A stretch of 64,000 nt of DNA from Pedobacter fastidiosus. Lineage in GTDB: Bacteria > Bacteroidota > Bacteroidia > Sphingobacteriales > Sphingobacteriaceae. The notes beneath the pieces were generated by a model. It was not told the origin of the DNA. It made no database searches and saw only the letters and a list, made by a program, of their open reading frames with translations. Positions 15,979 to 25,305 of the stretch are shown in pieces (the first letter of the stretch is position 1; each line of letters starts with the position of its first letter). The position numbers and the translations under genes are program-made. Location: contig NZ_JACRYL010000012.1 of the NCBI RefSeq assembly GCF_014306625.1, positions 62,001-126,000 of the forward strand, in the 5' to 3' direction.

Positions 15979-18519
15979 ATGCGTTTCTCAACTATACTTT
16001 TCGTTTTACTACTTACTTGCATTATTTCCAGGGCTGGTTTTGCCCCGCCCATAAATGATGAGCTTTTAAATGCGATAAACATTTCTAACACGAGTGCATT
16101 TTGTAGCGAAGATGCAGCTTATAACAATTTGGAGGCAACATCTAGTCCTTATTCAGCTTCATTGGGCTGGCCAGCAGTTGGTAAAGATGTGTGGTTTAAG
16201 TTTACAGCATCCAAGTACGATGTAAATATTTCGGTAAGTGGTAAAGTTAATGCGAGTAGTTCTAACAGTTTAATAGCTCCATTGGTTGCCATATATTCTT
16301 ATGATCCCATCTCAAAAAATGTTGGAGAAATGATTGGCTCTTCATCCTCATCAAATAATGTAACTTCTTATTATAAAGGTGGATTAACGCTTGGGGAAAT
16401 TTATTATATCCGCGTAAGTGCATCAAACGATAACATGGGCACTTTTAAATTATGTTTGGATAATTATTTTCCGACCATCCAGCCGGGGCAAGATTGCGGA
16501 ACAATTTCGCTATTGTGTACCAAAGAAACCTTTACTCAGCTTAATGTTACTGGGCCGGGCTCAAACAGAAACGAAACTGCAGGCACTTGTTTGGGTACCG
16601 AAACCAACTCTGCTTGGTACATGTTCACGGCTTCTAAAAGTGGTGATTTTACTTTCGTAATTACACCTACTGTAACCACAAATGATATCGATTGGGTTTT
16701 TTACGATTTAGGTGTCGGCGGAAATTGTAGTAATGTAAATAGTTCTAATGCAATACGATGTGCCAGTGGAAGTGGTGTTACCTGTACGCCAACTTATTAT
16801 AAAACGGGATTGAGTTTAACTGAAACTGATTTAAGTGAAGCAAGTGGATGCGTTCCTGGCCAAAATGGATTTGTAAAATATGTAGATCTGATTGCTGGAC
16901 ATACTTATGCCTTATTAATTGATAATTTTTCTAGCGGGAATAATGGCTTTACATTAGAATTTGGTGGCACGGCCGATTTAGCTGGCCCATCAGCAAGTAT
17001 TAAAGTGGATAAGCTAAATCCATGTACAGACAATCAGGCTTACGTATTTGAAAGTAATTCGACCAATTATGCCTCCCTAAAATGGTCTTTCGGAGAAGGT
17101 GCAAGTATCACATCTGCCACAACCGAAGGTCCTTTTACCATCACTTATAGTACTCCAGGCGAAAAAGTAGTGGTTCTAGAAGCGAAAGCAACTAATGGAT
17201 GTAATGTAGTAACCACACAAACTTTTATTGTAGCCAAAACACCAGACAAACCAGCTATTGTAGCTTCGAAAATTAACCTTTGTATTGATGATGTTTTAAC
17301 ACTTTCTACAGATTTTATTAATCTCGCAACTTATCATTGGTCTGGACCAAACGGCTTTACTTCGACACAGCAAAATCCTGTTATCCCGATTACCGGACCA
17401 GAAAATATTGGAACCTATAAACTTTTTGTACAAGTTGGAGATTGTATCAGCCCAGAAAATTCTATTGATGTAATTTCTGTTGTGGCAAAACCAGAGGCCA
17501 TATTTTCAATCCAAACCAACAATAAGTGTGAAAGCAATCAGAGTTTTTCTTTCATCAATACATCCACGAATTATACCAAACTCACTTGGAATTTTGGCCC
17601 CGACCTTAAAACAACAACTAATCTAGCCAACGACAGTCGAGAATTGACATTTAACTCGCCCGGATTAAAAACAATTACTTTAACGGTAGAAACGAATAAC
17701 GGCTGTTCATCTACGGTTAGTCAAGATTTATTGGTAGAACTTAAGCCTGACAAACCAGAAATCAGTGTAAATCAACCTGCATTTTGCATTAATGATATAA
17801 TAAAACTTTCTGTTGCAGAGCAAGATAATGTTACCTATTTATGGACTGGTCCTGATGGTTTTACAGCGACTACAAGTGCCGTGGAAATTCCTGTAAATAA
17901 TTTAAACAAAGGCGGCATTTACACAATAACCTTAAAAGCTGGCACGTGCGAAAGCGAACCGACTACGCTTGTTATTCCACAAATAGCGAAAATTCCTGTT
18001 GCAGGTTTTTATACTGAACCCACTTTCGACATAAAATTTTCGGCTCCAGTACCTATGATTTTCACCAACACTTCATTGTATGCGGATTACTACCAATGGG
18101 ATTTTGGTGATGGTTTTACCTCGAGTAATGCAAACGCAATGCATAATTATGAAAGCGAAGGAACTTTTAAAATTACCTTGACTGCATTTTCTAAAAACGG
18201 ATGCTCTACTTCGGTTACCAAAGGCGATTTAGTAATTAAACAAAGTGTATCTGTGTTTGCGCCTAATGCATTTTCGCCAAATGGCGATGGTGTAAACGAT
18301 GAATTTGTAATTGGAATAACCAATCTAAAAAAATACAGAATCCAGATTTATAACCGATATGGCGATCAGGTTTTCTTTGCAACCAGCATTTTCGACAATT
18401 GGAAAGGAACTTTTAAAAATGGCGATTTACCAACTGGTGTTTACTATTATGTAATTTTAGGCACTAATTTAAAAAATGATAGCGTTCGGTATTCGGGATC
18501 TGTTACCTTACTTCGGTAA
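15979..18519 (+). CDS. Large secreted PKD/Ig-like protein with CHU_C (T9SS type B) domain
   Basis: Exported protein of 846 residues with an N-terminal signal peptide (MRFSTILFVLLLTCIISRAG). Two related beta-rich domains follow (about 20-165 and 170-335, each with a DVWFKFTAS or SAWYMFTAS core). Next are four Ig/PKD-like repeats in which LKWSFGEG/LTWNFGPD and CxxxxTT patterns recur. A PKD domain (YYQWDFGDGF, near 700) precedes a C-terminal gliding-motility-type domain (VFAPNAFSPNGDGVNDEF ... NRYGDQVFF ... GVYYYVI). The last domain is the type B sorting signal for type IX secretion. It is probably a cell-surface adhesin. It converges with the next gene with one base between stops. Confidence 0.88.
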   Translation: MRFSTILFVLLLTCIISRAGFAPPINDELLNAINISNTSAFCSEDAAYNNLEATSSPYSASLGWPAVGKDVWFKFTASKYDVNISVSGKVNASSSNSLIAPLVAIYSYDPISKNVGEMIGSSSSSNNVTSYYKGGLTLGEIYYIRVSASNDNMGTFKLCLDNYFPTIQPGQDCGTISLLCTKETFTQLNVTGPGSNRNETAGTCLGTETNSAWYMFTASKSGDFTFVITPTVTTNDIDWVFYDLGVGGNCSNVNSSNAIRCASGSGVTCTPTYYKTGLSLTETDLSEASGCVPGQNGFVKYVDLIAGHTYALLIDNFSSGNNGFTLEFGGTADLAGPSASIKVDKLNPCTDNQAYVFESNSTNYASLKWSFGEGASITSATTEGPFTITYSTPGEKVVVLEAKATNGCNVVTTQTFIVAKTPDKPAIVASKINLCIDDVLTLSTDFINLATYHWSGPNGFTSTQQNPVIPITGPENIGTYKLFVQVGDCISPENSIDVISVVAKPEAIFSIQTNNKCESNQSFSFINTSTNYTKLTWNFGPDLKTTTNLANDSRELTFNSPGLKTITLTVETNNGCSSTVSQDLLVELKPDKPEISVNQPAFCINDIIKLSVAEQDNVTYLWTGPDGFTATTSAVEIPVNNLNKGGIYTITLKAGTCESEPTTLVIPQIAKIPVAGFYTEPTFDIKFSAPVPMIFTNTSLYADYYQWDFGDGFTSSNANAMHNYESEGTFKITLTAFSKNGCSTSVTKGDLVIKQSVSVFAPNAFSPNGDGVNDEFVIGITNLKKYRIQIYNRYGDQVFFATSIFDNWKGTFKNGDLPTGVYYYVILGTNLKNDSVRYSGSVTLLR

Positions 18520-18520
18520 A

Positions 18521-20335
18521 TTAATCCAAACTTAAACCAATTTCTTTAAGCAAAATCGAAGCGTTAAAAGTGGTACAAGGGCCATGCTTCAGTTTGTAAT
18601 CGAAACGCATTTCTCCCTCGGTTATTTGAATATCAAAATGAAAGTTCCGAACAGTTTCAGCATGATATTCCTTTAAATCTGCTAGTTGTAAATCATGTGT
18701 TGCAAAAAGTGCAGGTGTTTTTTCGACAATTAGTTTCTCTATAAAAACCTTCGATCCCAAATATTTATCTCTACTATTTGTACCTCGCAACATTTCGTCA
18801 ATGAGAACAAAAGTATCCTTATCCTTTACCACGTTATCTAAAATCATTTTCAATCTGTTCAATTCAGCCTTAAAAGTCGAGGTACTTTCATTTAGCGAAT
18901 CCTTAATTCTCATATAGGTATTAATCGAAAAAACCGATAGCGACATTTGCTCAGCACAAACTGGAGCACCAGCGTAAGCCAAAATCATATTGATCCCCAA
19001 CGTTCTTAGAAAAGTACTTTTGCCTGCCATGTTTGATCCCGTAACAATATCTACAGTTGAATTGACTTCGGTAGAAAAATCATTATTAACCCTAACTTCA
19101 TTTGCAATAAGTGGGTGGCCAATACTTTTTGTTTTCAAGGTAAATGTAGATACCACTTCAGGAAAAACCCAGCTGGGTTGATTATAAGCTGTAGTTGCAA
19201 GTGAAATTAATTCTTCAAAATCGCCCAAATGGTTCAATGCTGAAATTACATCTTTAGAAGAGGATTGATACCAACGATCTAAACTGATGCAGCATCTAAA
19301 ATCCCAAAGCAATAGGCCGTTTAAAAACCCACCAACGAGTAAATTTAAACGAGCATCAAAATTTTGAATGATTTTCGACAGGCTTTTAATCTCTTTACTA
19401 ACTGGAATTTTAGAATCTAATAAAGCGGTAATATATGGACTCTTCCAAGTTTGTTTTTCTGTCCAAAGTATAGCAGAGGAATAATTATTTAATAAACTTG
19501 AGCCTCCACTAAAACAATAAAAAACTTTATTCACTTTCGGATTCAGGATCACATTCCACCCGTTATGAACAACCGCCATTAAAACCAAAAGCTTGATAAA
19601 AATACCACCGCTAAATATTGACCCAAGAATTAAAGCAAGAGATAGAAAAGGGACAACTGCAACGTAAAACCTAAAAAATTTTTGACGGGTAAACTCCAAC
19701 TGTTCGCCCAGCAAGCTTTTTAATTGTTGTTTTATTAATTCGATTTTAACGATGTCTCCACCCTGCAAATGCGCTCTAAACTTAAATGTTTCTTCCATTT
19801 TGGATTGCATTTCCTTCACAGCTTCCTGTCGTGATAAAATTTGATCTCTTGATGTTTTCGTAGATAATCTTCCTGATAATAAATCGTTTCCATTTTTTGT
19901 ACTTGTACGATTCAAAAGTGCAAATAGAGAAGATCGACCAAAAATATCTAAATCAGAAGTATATGGATGAAGTTCGGATTCGAAAGCTTGACCATTATCG
20001 TAACCATTTTCCAATCCATTTAAAACATTCGATTCGTTTTGATAAACCCAAAGCAGTTGTTTTTGATATTCAACTTCTCGATCCAATTTACTTTGCTTGC
20101 GCACAATTAACACAAAAAGCAATATTGGAAGAATCAATAGAACTTGAATCAATGTGCGCCAACCATCATTTTCTGATCTAACCAATAGTACAAAAAATAA
20201 AATTTCTGTCAAGAAGAATCCTATTCTCAAAAACGAAAGTTGATCAATTAGCTTTTTTGTATCGGAAATCTGCTCGGTAACTGCATTAATTTTCTGGTTA
20301 TAATCTAATCGTATTTGCGCTTGTGTTTTTAACAT
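18521..20335 (-). CDS. Membrane-anchored MutS-like ATPase
   Basis: Protein of 604 residues with a C-terminal MutS ATPase domain. Walker A is GSNMAGKSTFL (433-443), Walker B FVLIDEMLRGTNSRD (509-523) and the signature His lies in ATHDLQLADL. Unlike MutS it lacks mismatch-recognition domain I. It has hydrophobic segments at about 36-54 and 60-79, and a further pair near 224-256, so it should sit in the inner membrane. Homologues are often labelled DNA mismatch repair protein, but a repair role is unproven. The 42-nt gap to rlmH contains the rlmH promoter. Confidence 0.85.
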   Translation of the reverse strand: MLKTQAQIRLDYNQKINAVTEQISDTKKLIDQLSFLRIGFFLTEILFFVLLVRSENDGWRTLIQVLLILPILLFVLIVRKQSKLDREVEYQKQLLWVYQNESNVLNGLENGYDNGQAFESELHPYTSDLDIFGRSSLFALLNRTSTKNGNDLLSGRLSTKTSRDQILSRQEAVKEMQSKMEETFKFRAHLQGGDIVKIELIKQQLKSLLGEQLEFTRQKFFRFYVAVVPFLSLALILGSIFSGGIFIKLLVLMAVVHNGWNVILNPKVNKVFYCFSGGSSLLNNYSSAILWTEKQTWKSPYITALLDSKIPVSKEIKSLSKIIQNFDARLNLLVGGFLNGLLLWDFRCCISLDRWYQSSSKDVISALNHLGDFEELISLATTAYNQPSWVFPEVVSTFTLKTKSIGHPLIANEVRVNNDFSTEVNSTVDIVTGSNMAGKSTFLRTLGINMILAYAGAPVCAEQMSLSVFSINTYMRIKDSLNESTSTFKAELNRLKMILDNVVKDKDTFVLIDEMLRGTNSRDKYLGSKVFIEKLIVEKTPALFATHDLQLADLKEYHAETVRNFHFDIQITEGEMRFDYKLKHGPCTTFNASILLKEIGLSLD

Positions 20336-20343
20336 TATATTTG
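20314..20343 (+). promoter_or_regulatory. Promoter of rlmH
   Basis: TTTG at 20314-20317 and TATATTTG at 20336-20343 are separated by 18 nt, an exact match to the Bacteroidetes consensus. The predicted start of transcription lies about 28 nt before the rlmH ATG. The element overlaps the 5' end of the divergent MutS-like gene. Confidence 0.65.
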
Positions 20344-20377
20344 AATCTCTAAAATTATAAAGATAGGGAAATATTAA

Positions 20378-20851
20378 ATGAAGATTACTTTGATCGCCAT
20401 TGGGAAAACGGAAGACAAATATTTAATCGAAGGCATTGAAAAATACATTAATCGCCTTAAGCACTATATTAACTTCAGCTTTTTAGCAATACCCGACGTT
20501 AAGAATGTGAAAAATTTGAGTGAAGCACAGCAAAAAGCCAAGGAGGCCGAATTGTTGCACAAACAAATTAATAATGGCGATGTTGTTATTTTATTGGATG
20601 AGAAAGGGAAAAAGTATTCCTCAGTTGAATTTTCCTCGTACTTAAATAAACAAATGGTTGGCAGTGTGCAACATTTAATTTTTATAATCGGTGGACCTTA
20701 TGGTTTTGATGAAACGATTTACAAAAGGGCAAATGGTTTGATATCTTTATCCGACATGACGTTTTCACATCAAATGATTAGGTTATTTTTTGTGGAGCAA
20801 TTATATCGGGGTTTTAGTATTTTAAAAGGCGAACCTTATCATCATGCTTGA
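20378..20851 (+). CDS. rlmH: 23S rRNA (pseudouridine1915-N3)-methyltransferase RlmH
   Basis: SPOUT-class methyltransferase of 157 residues, the usual length, that methylates pseudouridine 1915 in helix 69 of 23S rRNA. It begins MKITLIAIGKTEDKYLIEGIEKY. It contains LLDEKGKKYSSVEFSSYL and the knotted SAM-binding motif FIIGGPYGFDETIYKRANG, then the C-terminal MTFSHQMIRLFFVEQLYRGFSILKGEPYHHA ending that is almost invariant in the family (given here as the stretch around residues 127-157). A matching promoter lies directly upstream. Confidence 0.97.
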   Translation: MKITLIAIGKTEDKYLIEGIEKYINRLKHYINFSFLAIPDVKNVKNLSEAQQKAKEAELLHKQINNGDVVILLDEKGKKYSSVEFSSYLNKQMVGSVQHLIFIIGGPYGFDETIYKRANGLISLSDMTFSHQMIRLFFVEQLYRGFSILKGEPYHHA

Positions 20852-20904
20852 CAATTTTGATATGGAAAATCAGGATTAAAATCATCATACAATAAAATAA
20901 AATT

Positions 20905-21033
20905 ATGCTGTTAGATAAATATAAAAGAGAATATCGGTACAAAAGCAACCAAAGCGGGAACAATAAATATATGTGGATTAGCATTATTGCTTCACTTGTA
21001 ATTGTTGCCTTACTTTGGTATTTCTTAGATTAA
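20905..21033 (+). CDS. 42-residue single-pass membrane protein
   Basis: Small ORF of 42 codons, MLLDKYKREYRYKSNQSGNN then a hydrophobic helix (WISIIASLVIVALLWYFL) and a final Asp. It is basic before the helix, so the N terminus should stay in the cytoplasm. It lies 53 nt after rlmH on the same strand. The clean basic-then-hydrophobic pattern supports coding, but there is no recognised family. Confidence 0.5.
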   Translation: MLLDKYKREYRYKSNQSGNNKYMWISIIASLVIVALLWYFLD

Positions 21034-21040
21034 CACCACA

Positions 21041-21070
21041 AAAAAAGCACCATACAAATTGCATGGTGCC
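21041..21070 (-). terminator. Rho-independent terminator of the DUF5606 gene
   Basis: Read on the minus strand, GCACCAT pairs with ATGGTGC around a 9-nt loop and is followed by seven T residues. It lies about 25 nt beyond the DUF5606 stop. Confidence 0.7.
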
Positions 21071-21092
21071 TTAAATTAATTTATAGATCGGC

Positions 21093-21635
21093 TTAAACGC
21101 CTTTCTTACTTGTCATACTTGCTTTTTTGGCAGGTGCTGATGTTTTAGTAGATGCTTTTGCACTAGCAGATCCTTTAGATGCAGTAGCTTTTTGTTTTTT
21201 ATCTGAAGCAGCTTTCTCTTCTGATAATTTCACTTCTGCTGCAGTACCTGGAGTTTCAGGGGTTTCTTCTGTAAACAAAGGCAAATCTTTAAGGATATTA
21301 TACCAAGTGATAATCTTTTTCATATCAGAGGCATAAACTTTTTCTTGATCGTGGCCAGGAGCTACTTCAAGAAAATAAGGACGCAAATCATCCTTTAAAT
21401 CTGGTGTGCTCCCTTTTGCAGAAATTTTGGTAAAAATATCAACCAATTTAATTTCTTCATCTTCGCCATAAACTGTAATATCTTCAAGCGATGCAAGCTT
21501 TGTATTGGTAATATTTGCAACAACCTTAAGCTTTTGAGCATCAAGACTTTCCAAGATATAACCAACTTTATTTTGTCCTACTAGTTTAAATAAACCAGGT
21601 CTGCCAGAAACGGCAACAATTCCTCTTAAATTCAT
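21093..21635 (-). CDS. DUF5606 domain protein with Ala/Lys-rich tail
   Basis: Protein of 180 residues. Residues 1-125 look like the Bacteroidetes DUF5606 domain (MNLRGIVAVSGRPGLFKLVGQNKVGYILE... ASLEDITVYGEDEEIKLVDIF... TWYNILKDLPLF). From about 130 onward it is a low-complexity Ala/Lys/Ser/Thr tail (KKQKATASKGSASAKAS), resembling histone-H1-like tails and probably disordered and nucleic-acid-binding. It has no signal peptide. The biochemical role is unknown. A consensus promoter lies 38 nt upstream. Confidence 0.8.
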   Translation of the reverse strand: MNLRGIVAVSGRPGLFKLVGQNKVGYILESLDAQKLKVVANITNTKLASLEDITVYGEDEEIKLVDIFTKISAKGSTPDLKDDLRPYFLEVAPGHDQEKVYASDMKKIITWYNILKDLPLFTEETPETPGTAAEVKLSEEKAASDKKQKATASKGSASAKASTKTSAPAKKASMTSKKGV

Positions 21636-21672
21636 ATAATAATTTGTTAAGCGGTTAGCGGTTGGGGTATAG

Positions 21673-21703
21673 CAAATTTAATCGCTTATTGCCAAACGCT
21701 CAA
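21673..21703 (-). promoter_or_regulatory. Promoter of the DUF5606 gene
   Basis: On the minus strand TTG (21703-21701) and TAAATTTG (21680-21673) are 20 nt apart, matching the Bacteroidetes consensus. The predicted 5' UTR is about 30 nt. Confidence 0.55.
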
Positions 21704-21713
21704 CGCATTTTTT

Positions 21714-22175
21714 TTAATCTTCTAAAACTTCGATCCCAACAATTTTATCGCCTTGACGAATATCGTCAACTAAATCTACATTTTCGATTACTTTACCAAA
21801 ACAAGTATGGTTGCGATCTAAATGTGCAGTATTGGTTCTGCTGTGGCAAATGAAAAATTGTGATCCACCTGTGTTACGACCAGCATGAGCCATTGATAAC
21901 ACACCACGATCATGAAACTGGTTTTCGCCATCTAATTCACAATCAATTTTGTAACCAGGACCACCAGTACCTGCTAAATGTGCTTTAGCTGGATCTTTTG
22001 AATTCGGGCATCCGCCTTGAACCATAAAATTAGGAATTACACGGTGAAAAGTTACACCATCGTAAAAGCCTTCTGAAGCTAATTTTTTAAAGTTTGCAAC
22101 TGCTTTTGGCGCATCGTTGTCATAAAATTCAACGGTCATTTCGCCTTTTTCGGTTTTTATTATTGCTTTACTCAT
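21714..22175 (-). CDS. Cyclophilin-type peptidyl-prolyl isomerase
   Basis: Protein of 153 residues that catalyses cis-trans isomerisation of prolyl bonds during folding. The cyclophilin core is clear: VTFHRVIPNFMVQGGCP (catalytic Arg, Phe, Met and Gln), GVLSMAHAGRNTGGSQFFICH, and NHTCFGKVIENVDLVDDI. There is no signal peptide, so it is cytosolic. On the minus strand, TATTTTTG (22250-22243) upstream matches the -7 consensus but lacks a -33 partner. Confidence 0.95.
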   Translation of the reverse strand: MSKAIIKTEKGEMTVEFYDNDAPKAVANFKKLASEGFYDGVTFHRVIPNFMVQGGCPNSKDPAKAHLAGTGGPGYKIDCELDGENQFHDRGVLSMAHAGRNTGGSQFFICHSRTNTAHLDRNHTCFGKVIENVDLVDDIRQGDKIVGIEVLED

Positions 22176-22299
22176 ATCAATTTTTGGTGCTAATTATTGT
22201 TTTTATTAAGCTTAAAAAACTAAGCGTTTTTTAAGTAGAGGGCAAAAATAACAAAATTGTGTAACTTATAACACCATAAAATTTTTCTAACCAGTTTAA

Positions 22300-23592
22300 A
22301 TGCGGTATTTTAGTGTTTTAAGCATTCAGGTTTTGACAAAGAAATATTACATCTTACTAATTTGCCTCTTTTGTAGCTTAGGTCTTAGAGCATCTTCCCT
22401 TCTAATTTATATGGATGAAGATCAAAAAAATCATCTAAAAGCTTATGGAATAGCCTATTGGACAATTAGCAAACAAGTTGAAGTAGATTGGCTTTTAAAC
22501 TATCGTGGAGGAAGTTTTTTAATAAAATATAATAAAACCGTCGAAGACGAATGCAAAATTCGTGGGGTTTCTTACGAGGTTTTGGCCGATGGAAAAGTAA
22601 CAAACTTGCTTAATGAAATCAGCGACCCATCTGTAAATATGGAAATGGTGAAGCTAGAAAAAACTCCAAAAATTGCAGTTTACTCTCCGAAAAGCAAATT
22701 ACCTTGGGATGACGCCGTTACACTCGTTTTAACTTATGCCGAGATTCCTTACGAAGTAATTTATGACGATGATATTTTACAGGACAAATTAAGCAAATAC
22801 GATTGGTTGCACTTACATCATGAAGATTTTACGGGTCAGTATGGACGCTTTTGGTCTTCTTTTAGATATGCAACCTGGTATCAAGAAGATGTTAAAAACC
22901 AGGAAGCACTAGCCAAAAAGATGGGTTACAAAAAAGTTTCTGAGATGAAACTTGCCGTTGCTAAGCACATTAAAGAATATTGTGCGGGTGGAGGTTTTCT
23001 TTTTGCCATGTGTTCTGGAACGGACAGTTTTGATATTGCTTTGGCTGCAGATGGAGTAGATATTTGTGCCAGTATGTTTGATGGTGATGGCGCAGATCCA
23101 AATGCACAATCCAAATTAGATTATAATAAAACATTGGCTTTTCAAAACTTCAAGTTAGATAATAATCCGATGAATTATGAATTTTCAGATATCGATGTTA
23201 CTTCTTACAGAACTCTAAATCAAACCAATGATTACTTTACACTGTTCGATTTTTCTGCGAAGTGGGATCTTGTTCCTACAATGCTTACCCAAAATCATGA
23301 TAAGGTAATTAAAGGTTTTATGGGACAAACTACTGCTTTTAAAAAGAGTTTGGTCAAAACTAGCGTTACCGTTTTGGGAGAAAATAAAGGTGCAGGAGAA
23401 GTACGATATTTACACGGAGAGATTGGCAAAGGACAGTTTACCTTTTACGGTGGCCATGATCCTGAAGATTATCAGCATGCGGTTGGCGATCCTCCTACAG
23501 ATTTAAATCTCCATCCAAATTCGCCGGGTTATAGGTTAATTTTAAATAATGTATTGTTCCCGGCAGCAAAAAAGAAACCACAGAAAACTTAA
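22300..23592 (+). CDS. Secreted conserved protein, GATase-like fold suspected
   Basis: Protein of 430 residues with a signal peptide (about 16-31, YYILLICLFCSLGLRAS). Related Bacteroidetes proteins are often labelled asparagine synthetase B. However, I see neither an N-terminal catalytic Cys after processing nor an SGGxDS ATP-pyrophosphatase motif. What is visible is HLHHEDFTGQYGRFW (171-185) and CAGGGFLFAMCSGTDSFDIA (228-247), where C238 sits in a nucleophile-elbow-like turn as in ThuA/GATase-I-like folds, and FYGGHDPEDYQH near 382-393. Its 3' end (residues 401-430) is duplicated at 31473-31566. Its stop directly abuts that of the next gene. The role is unknown. Confidence 0.75.
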   Translation: MRYFSVLSIQVLTKKYYILLICLFCSLGLRASSLLIYMDEDQKNHLKAYGIAYWTISKQVEVDWLLNYRGGSFLIKYNKTVEDECKIRGVSYEVLADGKVTNLLNEISDPSVNMEMVKLEKTPKIAVYSPKSKLPWDDAVTLVLTYAEIPYEVIYDDDILQDKLSKYDWLHLHHEDFTGQYGRFWSSFRYATWYQEDVKNQEALAKKMGYKKVSEMKLAVAKHIKEYCAGGGFLFAMCSGTDSFDIALAADGVDICASMFDGDGADPNAQSKLDYNKTLAFQNFKLDNNPMNYEFSDIDVTSYRTLNQTNDYFTLFDFSAKWDLVPTMLTQNHDKVIKGFMGQTTAFKKSLVKTSVTVLGENKGAGEVRYLHGEIGKGQFTFYGGHDPEDYQHAVGDPPTDLNLHPNSPGYRLILNNVLFPAAKKKPQKT

Positions 23593-23593
23593 T
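23500..23593. repeat. 94-bp direct repeat, left copy
   Basis: This is the 3' end of the secreted-protein gene, including its stop codon. It matches 31473-31566 at 88 of 94 positions. All six differences are silent, so both copies encode DLNLHPNSPGYRLILNNVLF then PAAKKKPQKT and a stop. Confidence 0.95.
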
Positions 23594-25305
23594 CAGCCGT
23601 TATCAATTAAGTATTTGGCTACGGCATTGCGCATTTCATCCACCTCTTTTGAGGGCACTTTAATTGGTGCATTTAAAATGATTAAAGCTTGTTCAATTGC
23701 CTTTTTCTTAAGGCCATTTTTAACGTAGAGATTAAATAGATAATATCTAGGGGAAATCATTTTTGGCATTGTATAACACGCATTTAAATAGAATTGCTCT
23801 GCTTGTTTAAAATTCAACATTAGTTCTTCATTATAGCCCGCATTTAAGAGATTAGCAACTGAATAATGTTGTACTAATGCACTATTCAATACAGTTTTGG
23901 CTTCTTTATGGTATCCAGATACATTCAGTTTTTGTCCGTAATCTGCCAAAAAATTACCATTATACCGCAACACATTATTCTGATTATTATAAATATTCCA
24001 AGCTTTGGCTTCACTATATTGCCAATTTAATTGTTTAGCATTAACCCATTGCTTAGTTGCGTAAATAGTTTTACTTACGACAAATAAAAAGTAGCCCCCA
24101 CAAATAAAGAGCGAAACATATATCCCAACTCTAAAAGGCAAAACCTTCTGATCTTTTTTATTTAAACCCGCAAAAATGGCAATTAAAATATAGAACAAAC
24201 TGCTGATGGTGTAAGATTGAAATGGGTAGGAGCATAAACCAAAAATGAGTATTGAGGTTATCGATAATTTCAAAAAGACCTGAGCCTGATCATCGTATAT
24301 CAGGCCTGTTCTATAAACATAAAACAATAAATATGTTAAAATTACTAAACCAATTAATCCTGTTTCTATAAGGATTCTAAGTGGCTCGTTAAAAACGGCA
24401 TGTGTATCGTCTGCTAATTGTTGTTCGCTTAAATTGCGATTACCAGTAGCAAAATAGTTTTCTTGGTGTTTATTAAACTGTCTATCTACATAGCCTATCC
24501 CTTTACCGAACAGAAAGTTACTGCCTTTAGGAATAGAAAATGCAATTTTCCAAATGAGTATCCTTCCATTAAAAGATTCTGGACGTTTGAAGTAAAGAAA
24601 TACCGATAATCCAGCTACTAAAATTAACACTAAACCAGCGAACCAGATGCGATTTCTCGATTTAACCTTACTTCCAAAATAAATAAAAGCGGTGCCAATA
24701 AGGGTGATAATTGCCGTTCTAGAATCTGTAATTAGAATTGCAACTAACAATAAAATTAGCCCTAAAGAAATGATAAAATTTTGTCTGTGTTTTTTACGTT
24801 CAAACAATATAATAGACATTGGAATTAAAGCGCATAAATAGCCCGCCAATAATCCTGAATTTATGATTAAGATATTTTTATGGGTGATGAATTGCGCACA
24901 AATTACCAAAGCTATTGCCAAGAGTAAGCACAAAGCATGGTTAATGGATAAGAAGTTTGGAATTAAAACTCGGACAATGAAATATATAAATAAGTAGCAG
25001 ATGTAATTATAAACATCATACTGATTATATTGAACATTGTAGGCACTATTAATACACGTCGAAATAATGCTGTAAAGGAGATAAACGAGTACTAAAACAT
25101 CTATTTTGTGATATTGAAATGGGATATTTTTTACAATTGCAAAAACTAAAACCATACTACTAAGCACTAAAATAGTAGCGTTAAAAAAAAGTGGGTATAA
25201 GCTACTATTCTCTAGGTTATAATACCACCAGCAAAAACTACTGACACAAATTAATATTAAAACCAAACTAGCAGGGAGTTGCCTTATAACCTTGGTTAAT
25301 ACCAT
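23593..25305 (-). CDS. O-antigen ligase-like membrane protein with C-terminal TPR-like region
   Basis: Protein of 570 residues. About eleven to twelve membrane segments fill residues 10-400. The Wzy/WaaL-type periplasmic loop is visible between DSRTAIITLIGTAFIYFG and the DDTHAVFNEPLRILIETGLIGL motif. The last ~160 residues are soluble and helical with TPR-like repeats (AWNIYNNQNNVLRYN, EAKTVLNSALVQH, QAEQFYLNACYTMPK, KKAIEQALIILNAP). Family members join glycan chains to lipid or protein acceptors; the substrate here is unknown. It overlaps the transglutaminase-fold gene by 10 nt. Its TGA stop immediately follows the convergent gene's stop. Confidence 0.85.
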   Translation of the reverse strand: MVLTKVIRQLPASLVLILICVSSFCWWYYNLENSSLYPLFFNATILVLSSMVLVFAIVKNIPFQYHKIDVLVLVYLLYSIISTCINSAYNVQYNQYDVYNYICYLFIYFIVRVLIPNFLSINHALCLLLAIALVICAQFITHKNILIINSGLLAGYLCALIPMSIILFERKKHRQNFIISLGLILLLVAILITDSRTAIITLIGTAFIYFGSKVKSRNRIWFAGLVLILVAGLSVFLYFKRPESFNGRILIWKIAFSIPKGSNFLFGKGIGYVDRQFNKHQENYFATGNRNLSEQQLADDTHAVFNEPLRILIETGLIGLVILTYLLFYVYRTGLIYDDQAQVFLKLSITSILIFGLCSYPFQSYTISSLFYILIAIFAGLNKKDQKVLPFRVGIYVSLFICGGYFLFVVSKTIYATKQWVNAKQLNWQYSEAKAWNIYNNQNNVLRYNGNFLADYGQKLNVSGYHKEAKTVLNSALVQHYSVANLLNAGYNEELMLNFKQAEQFYLNACYTMPKMISPRYYLFNLYVKNGLKKKAIEQALIILNAPIKVPSKEVDEMRNAVAKYLIDNG

